Assembly: GCA_004144175.1 (NCBI GenBank)
Contig: SEFT01000001.1
Coordinates: 124,001 to 188,000, forward strand
DNA: 64,000 bases
Direction: 5' to 3'
Origin: Sphingobacteriales bacterium
Lineage (GTDB): Bacteria; Bacteroidota; Bacteroidia; Chitinophagales; Chitinophagaceae
Shown: piece by piece, positions 61,358-64,000 of the stretch
How the letters are laid out: each line of letters begins with the position of its first letter
Numbering within the stretch: the stretch's first letter is position 1
Program-made: the position numbers and the translations under genes
The notes under the pieces: model-generated
Seen by the model: the letters and a program-made list of their open reading frames with translations, nothing else
Told to the model about the DNA's origin: nothing
Database searches by the model: none

Positions 61358-62553
61358 AAAGGCTTGTAATTCTCACACAATATTTCCCTCCCGAAATGGG
61401 CGCACCTCAATCGCGACTTTATGAAACGGCTGTCGGGCTAAAGCAAAGAGGATGGGATGTGCTGGTTGTCACAGCAATGCCAAACTACCCTACGGGTAAG
61501 ATTTTCGACAGGTATAGTGGCAAGTTGTTGATGCAAGATAAGGTAGATGGTATAGACATACTCAGGTATGCACTTTACGCATCCAACTCCAGGAAGTCAT
61601 TGCCGCGCATCATCAGCATGATCTCCTTTAGTGTAATGGTAATGTTTTCGCTCGTCCGGCTCAGGCAATTCAAGCCAGACTATGTATTTACTGAGTCGCC
61701 ACCTCTTACGCTAGGGCTTTCCGGGCTTATATTAGCCAGGCTATGCGGTGCCAGGCATGTTATGAACGTATCAGATCTATGGCCGCTATCTGCCTATAAA
61801 CTGGGTGCTATTTCAAAAGGCTTTATTTATAACCGGCTCGAGGGGCTGGAGCGCTATTTGTACAAAAACTCTTATGCCTGCACAGGTCAGTCGCAACAGA
61901 TCGTTTCACAATTAGCAGAAAGCGGTAGCCGGTATGCACATCTGTATCGCAATGGTGTAGATGTAAGTCGTTTCGATGATCAACGGCCTGAGCCGACTCC
62001 TAAGCATACGAGAAAGCTAAGGATAGTATATGCGGGTCTGCTGGGTGTTGCACAAGGCATTCTCGATCTGTGCCGGAACATTAATTTTGCAGAGCTGGGC
62101 GTTGAGTTTCATATATATGGCGAAGGTGCAGAAAAGACCGAACTTGAAACATTCCTATTACAACACAGCAACAGGGCTACGTATTTACACCAGTCAGTAA
62201 AGCGCAATGAAGTACCTATTACAATAATGCAGTACGATGCCACCATTATACCCCTTATCAAGCCTATTTTTGGTGCCATACCTTCGAAGATATACGAAGC
62301 AATGGCGGCAGGGTTGCCGATCATATTTACAGGTGGGGGCGAAGGTGCAGAAATAGTACAAGAGTATAGAACAGGATGGGTTTGCGAGCCTGCAGATTAC
62401 TTTGCAATATCAAATATGGTACGGCAGATATCTGCAATGGAACAGGAAGAACTTGATATAATAAGGGAGAACTGTATATTGGCGGCCCGGCAAGTTTTTA
62501 ACCGCGAAACACAGATCGAAAGACTGAATGAATTTCTTTTAAACGCCAATTGA
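61354..62553 (+). CDS. Glycosyltransferase family 4 (WbuB-like)
   Basis: A 399-residue GT4 with the WbuB-type N-terminus (RLVILTQYFPPEMGAPQSRL; VTAMPNYPTGKIF; SPPLTLGLSGLILARLCGAR; NVSDLWP). The second domain is RIVYAGLLGVAQGILDLCRN and AIPSKIYEAMAAGLPIIFTG. WbuB-like enzymes often add L-FucNAc or a similar amino sugar early in O-unit assembly; here this is inference from similarity only. The start is TTG 61354 and the stop overlaps wecB by one base. Confidence 0.9.
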   Translation: MKRLVILTQYFPPEMGAPQSRLYETAVGLKQRGWDVLVVTAMPNYPTGKIFDRYSGKLLMQDKVDGIDILRYALYASNSRKSLPRIISMISFSVMVMFSLVRLRQFKPDYVFTESPPLTLGLSGLILARLCGARHVMNVSDLWPLSAYKLGAISKGFIYNRLEGLERYLYKNSYACTGQSQQIVSQLAESGSRYAHLYRNGVDVSRFDDQRPEPTPKHTRKLRIVYAGLLGVAQGILDLCRNINFAELGVEFHIYGEGAEKTELETFLLQHSNRATYLHQSVKRNEVPITIMQYDATIIPLIKPIFGAIPSKIYEAMAAGLPIIFTGGGEGAEIVQEYRTGWVCEPADYFAISNMVRQISAMEQEELDIIRENCILAARQVFNRETQIERLNEFLLNAN

Positions 62554-63647
62554 TGAAGCTTACCATAATAGCCGGTGCCCGCCCAAATTTCATGAAGATA
62601 GCGCCGCTGGTTCATGAGATACATCGTTTGCAACAGGAGGGTGCGGACATCTCTTACCGCCTGGTACATACAGGTCAGCATTATCATCCCGGCCTTAGCG
62701 ATGTTTTCTTTAAAGAATTAGAGATACCTCATCCACATATTAACCTGGAAGTCGGCTCAGGATCCCAGGCCGAGCAGACAGCGCATATAATGATCAGATT
62801 TGAGAAGGAACTACTGCAGTATCCTGCTGATCTGGTTATAGTAGTAGGTGATGTGAATTCAACCATGGCTTGTACCATTGTAGCCAAAAAGCTGGACATC
62901 AGAGTAGCCCATGTAGAAGCAGGTATCAGGTCATTCGACCTTTCAATGCCAGAGGAAATAAACAGGATGGTAACGGATGCGATTTGCGATTATTTCTTTA
63001 CCACGTCTGTAGTAGCTGGTGACAACCTTATTAAAGCAGGCATCAGGCGGGAACGAATATTTTTCGTGGGCAATATCATGATAGATACACTGGTGCGCAA
63101 TTTGCCAAAACTAAAACAACCTGCATGGTTTTCTGCATATGGGCTGTCTAGCGCTAGTTACATGGTAATGACGCTTCATCGTCCGTCCAATGTAGACAAT
63201 CCCAGGCAGCTTAGGGCGGTAATAGAAACTGTTGCAGAGGCCAGCGGCGACCGTCAAATACTTTTTCCCGTACACCCACGTACAAGAAAGGCAATAGAAG
63301 ATATGGGCCTTGGTAACAGTAGTATGATACAATGCGACCCGCTTGGGTATCTGGAGTTTAACTATCTGGTAAAAAATTCTGGGGCAGTAATTACCGATTC
63401 GGGTGGCATCCAGGAGGAAACCACCTTTTTAGGTATACCTTGTATCACATTGAGAAAAAATACTGAACGCCCCGAAACCGTTACCACAGGCACTAACGTG
63501 CTGGTAGGGGACAATTTAGATATGCTTAAAACATATCTTGGCAAAGTCTTTGAGAATAGTTGGAAAAAAGGTTCGGTACCCGAATTATGGGATGGGAATA
63601 CTGCCAATCGTATTATGACTGAAATTTTAAGGTTGCAGTACAGATAA
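62553..63647 (+). CDS. wecB: Non-hydrolysing UDP-GlcNAc 2-epimerase
   Basis: A 364-residue enzyme that interconverts UDP-GlcNAc and UDP-ManNAc. The N-terminal signature KLTIIAGARPNFMKIAPLVH is followed by HTGQHYHPGLSDVFF, VVGDVNSTMACTIVAKKLDI, HVEAGIRSFDLSMPEEINRM, and C-terminal ITDSGGIQEETTFLGIPCIT. It differs from the NeuC-type gene at 40803, so the locus has both a hydrolysing and a non-hydrolysing epimerase. I start at ATG 62553; the TTG just before it is less likely. Confidence 0.94.
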   Translation: MKLTIIAGARPNFMKIAPLVHEIHRLQQEGADISYRLVHTGQHYHPGLSDVFFKELEIPHPHINLEVGSGSQAEQTAHIMIRFEKELLQYPADLVIVVGDVNSTMACTIVAKKLDIRVAHVEAGIRSFDLSMPEEINRMVTDAICDYFFTTSVVAGDNLIKAGIRRERIFFVGNIMIDTLVRNLPKLKQPAWFSAYGLSSASYMVMTLHRPSNVDNPRQLRAVIETVAEASGDRQILFPVHPRTRKAIEDMGLGNSSMIQCDPLGYLEFNYLVKNSGAVITDSGGIQEETTFLGIPCITLRKNTERPETVTTGTNVLVGDNLDMLKTYLGKVFENSWKKGSVPELWDGNTANRIMTEILRLQYR

Positions 63648-63675
63648 TTTATTTGGCAAAAATTGATTAATTTAT

Positions 63676-64000
63676 ATGTCATTACCGTTACAGGATATCA
63701 TTGAATGGGATGTGTTAAACTGGTCGCAACTAGTACCTGCATGGACTCCGATAATAGATAGCCTGGACCGGAACAGTAAAATACTCGCAATAGGTGAGAG
63801 AAACGGGGGGTTAAGCACATGGCTTGCACTCGAGGGTTTTAATGTGATCTGCACAGACCGCACAGGCCCTGAGCCGCATGCAGCAGCACTGCACCGAAAG
63901 CATGGAGTAGCCCACAAGATACAATATGATAAACTTGATATTGTAGATTGTAACTGGCAACCCTGCCAATTCGACCTTATTATAGCAAAATCAGTTATCG
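63676..64000 (+). CDS. SAM-dependent methyltransferase-like protein (partial)
   Basis: Open from ATG 63676 to the window edge with no stop; 108 codons are visible. The start MSLPLQDIIEWDVLNWSQLV is followed by a motif I-like ILAIGERNGGLSTWLALEGF and FNVICTDRTGPEPHAAALHR (motif II), then FDLIIAKSVI, the usual layout of a class I methyltransferase. It is 28 bp after wecB on the same strand and so is probably part of the polysaccharide operon. The C-terminus and exact subfamily are outside the window. Confidence 0.75.
   Translation, partial: MSLPLQDIIEWDVLNWSQLVPAWTPIIDSLDRNSKILAIGERNGGLSTWLALEGFNVICTDRTGPEPHAAALHRKHGVAHKIQYDKLDIVDCNWQPCQFDLIIAKSVI

Overview
The window looks like a Bacteroidota chromosome, most likely from the Chitinophagaceae or a close relative (genus not determinable by eye). 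The evidence is ECF sigma/FecR pairs feeding STN-type TonB receptors, SusC-like receptors paired with DUF4249 lipoproteins, a UpxY-type antiterminator heading a capsule locus, TAnnTTTG-like promoter boxes, frequent GTG/TTG starts and weak Shine-Dalgarno sites. No rRNA, tRNA, IS element, integrase or CRISPR array was found.

Region 1 (1-12985) holds two cell-surface-signalling modules. On the minus strand an ECF sigma and a FecR anti-sigma control an STN-domain protein that runs off the left edge and carries exact 48-bp (16-residue) tandem repeats. An orphan LuxR-type response regulator and a small XRE regulator flanked by near-identical AT-rich boxes lie between the modules. On the plus strand a second ECF/FecR pair drives two successive TonB receptor + DUF4249 lipoprotein pairs, ending in a strong hairpin terminator at 12958.

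Region 2 (13033-25032) is the most interesting part: a lasso-peptide locus. A plus-strand operon encodes PAPS synthesis (cysC, cysD, cysN) and continues into a PqqD-like leader-binding protein (B1), a transglutaminase-like leader peptidase (B2), an HPr-kinase-like kinase and a PAPS-dependent sulfotransferase. Converging on it, the minus strand encodes three tail-collar proteins, a formyltransferase, an asparagine-synthetase-like lasso cyclase and, at 18376-18513, a 45-residue precursor whose leader has the lasso pattern (W..P.LE.....T) and whose core has one acidic residue and a C-terminal Ser. A family-5-like nucleotidyltransferase and an 84-residue unknown follow on the plus strand. I infer a sulfated, and probably C-terminally phosphorylated, lasso peptide with its own sulfate-activation supply.

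Region 3 (25037-30395, minus) is a tight operon of an HD-domain/Pycsar-effector-like membrane protein, polyphosphate kinase and a membrane class III nucleotide cyclase, with an SdiA-regulated-type lipoprotein upstream.

Region 4 (30800 to the right edge) is a large capsule/exopolysaccharide locus. It contains a CpsB/CapC phosphatase, a winged-helix regulator, UpxY, Wza, Wzc, a Wzm/Wzt ABC exporter with a C-terminal cargo domain, a sugar aminotransferase and an acetyltransferase, and nonulosonic (sialic-type) acid genes neuC, CBS-neuA and neuB interrupted by a PhyH dioxygenase. It also has many GT4 and GT2 glycosyltransferases, a second asparagine-synthase homologue, a cytosolic ceramidase-like hydrolase, a Wzy/WaaL-like membrane protein, a CapK-like adenylating enzyme and wecB, and continues past the right edge with a methyltransferase. 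Genes overlap or abut almost throughout, suggesting one long transcript kept processive by UpxY.
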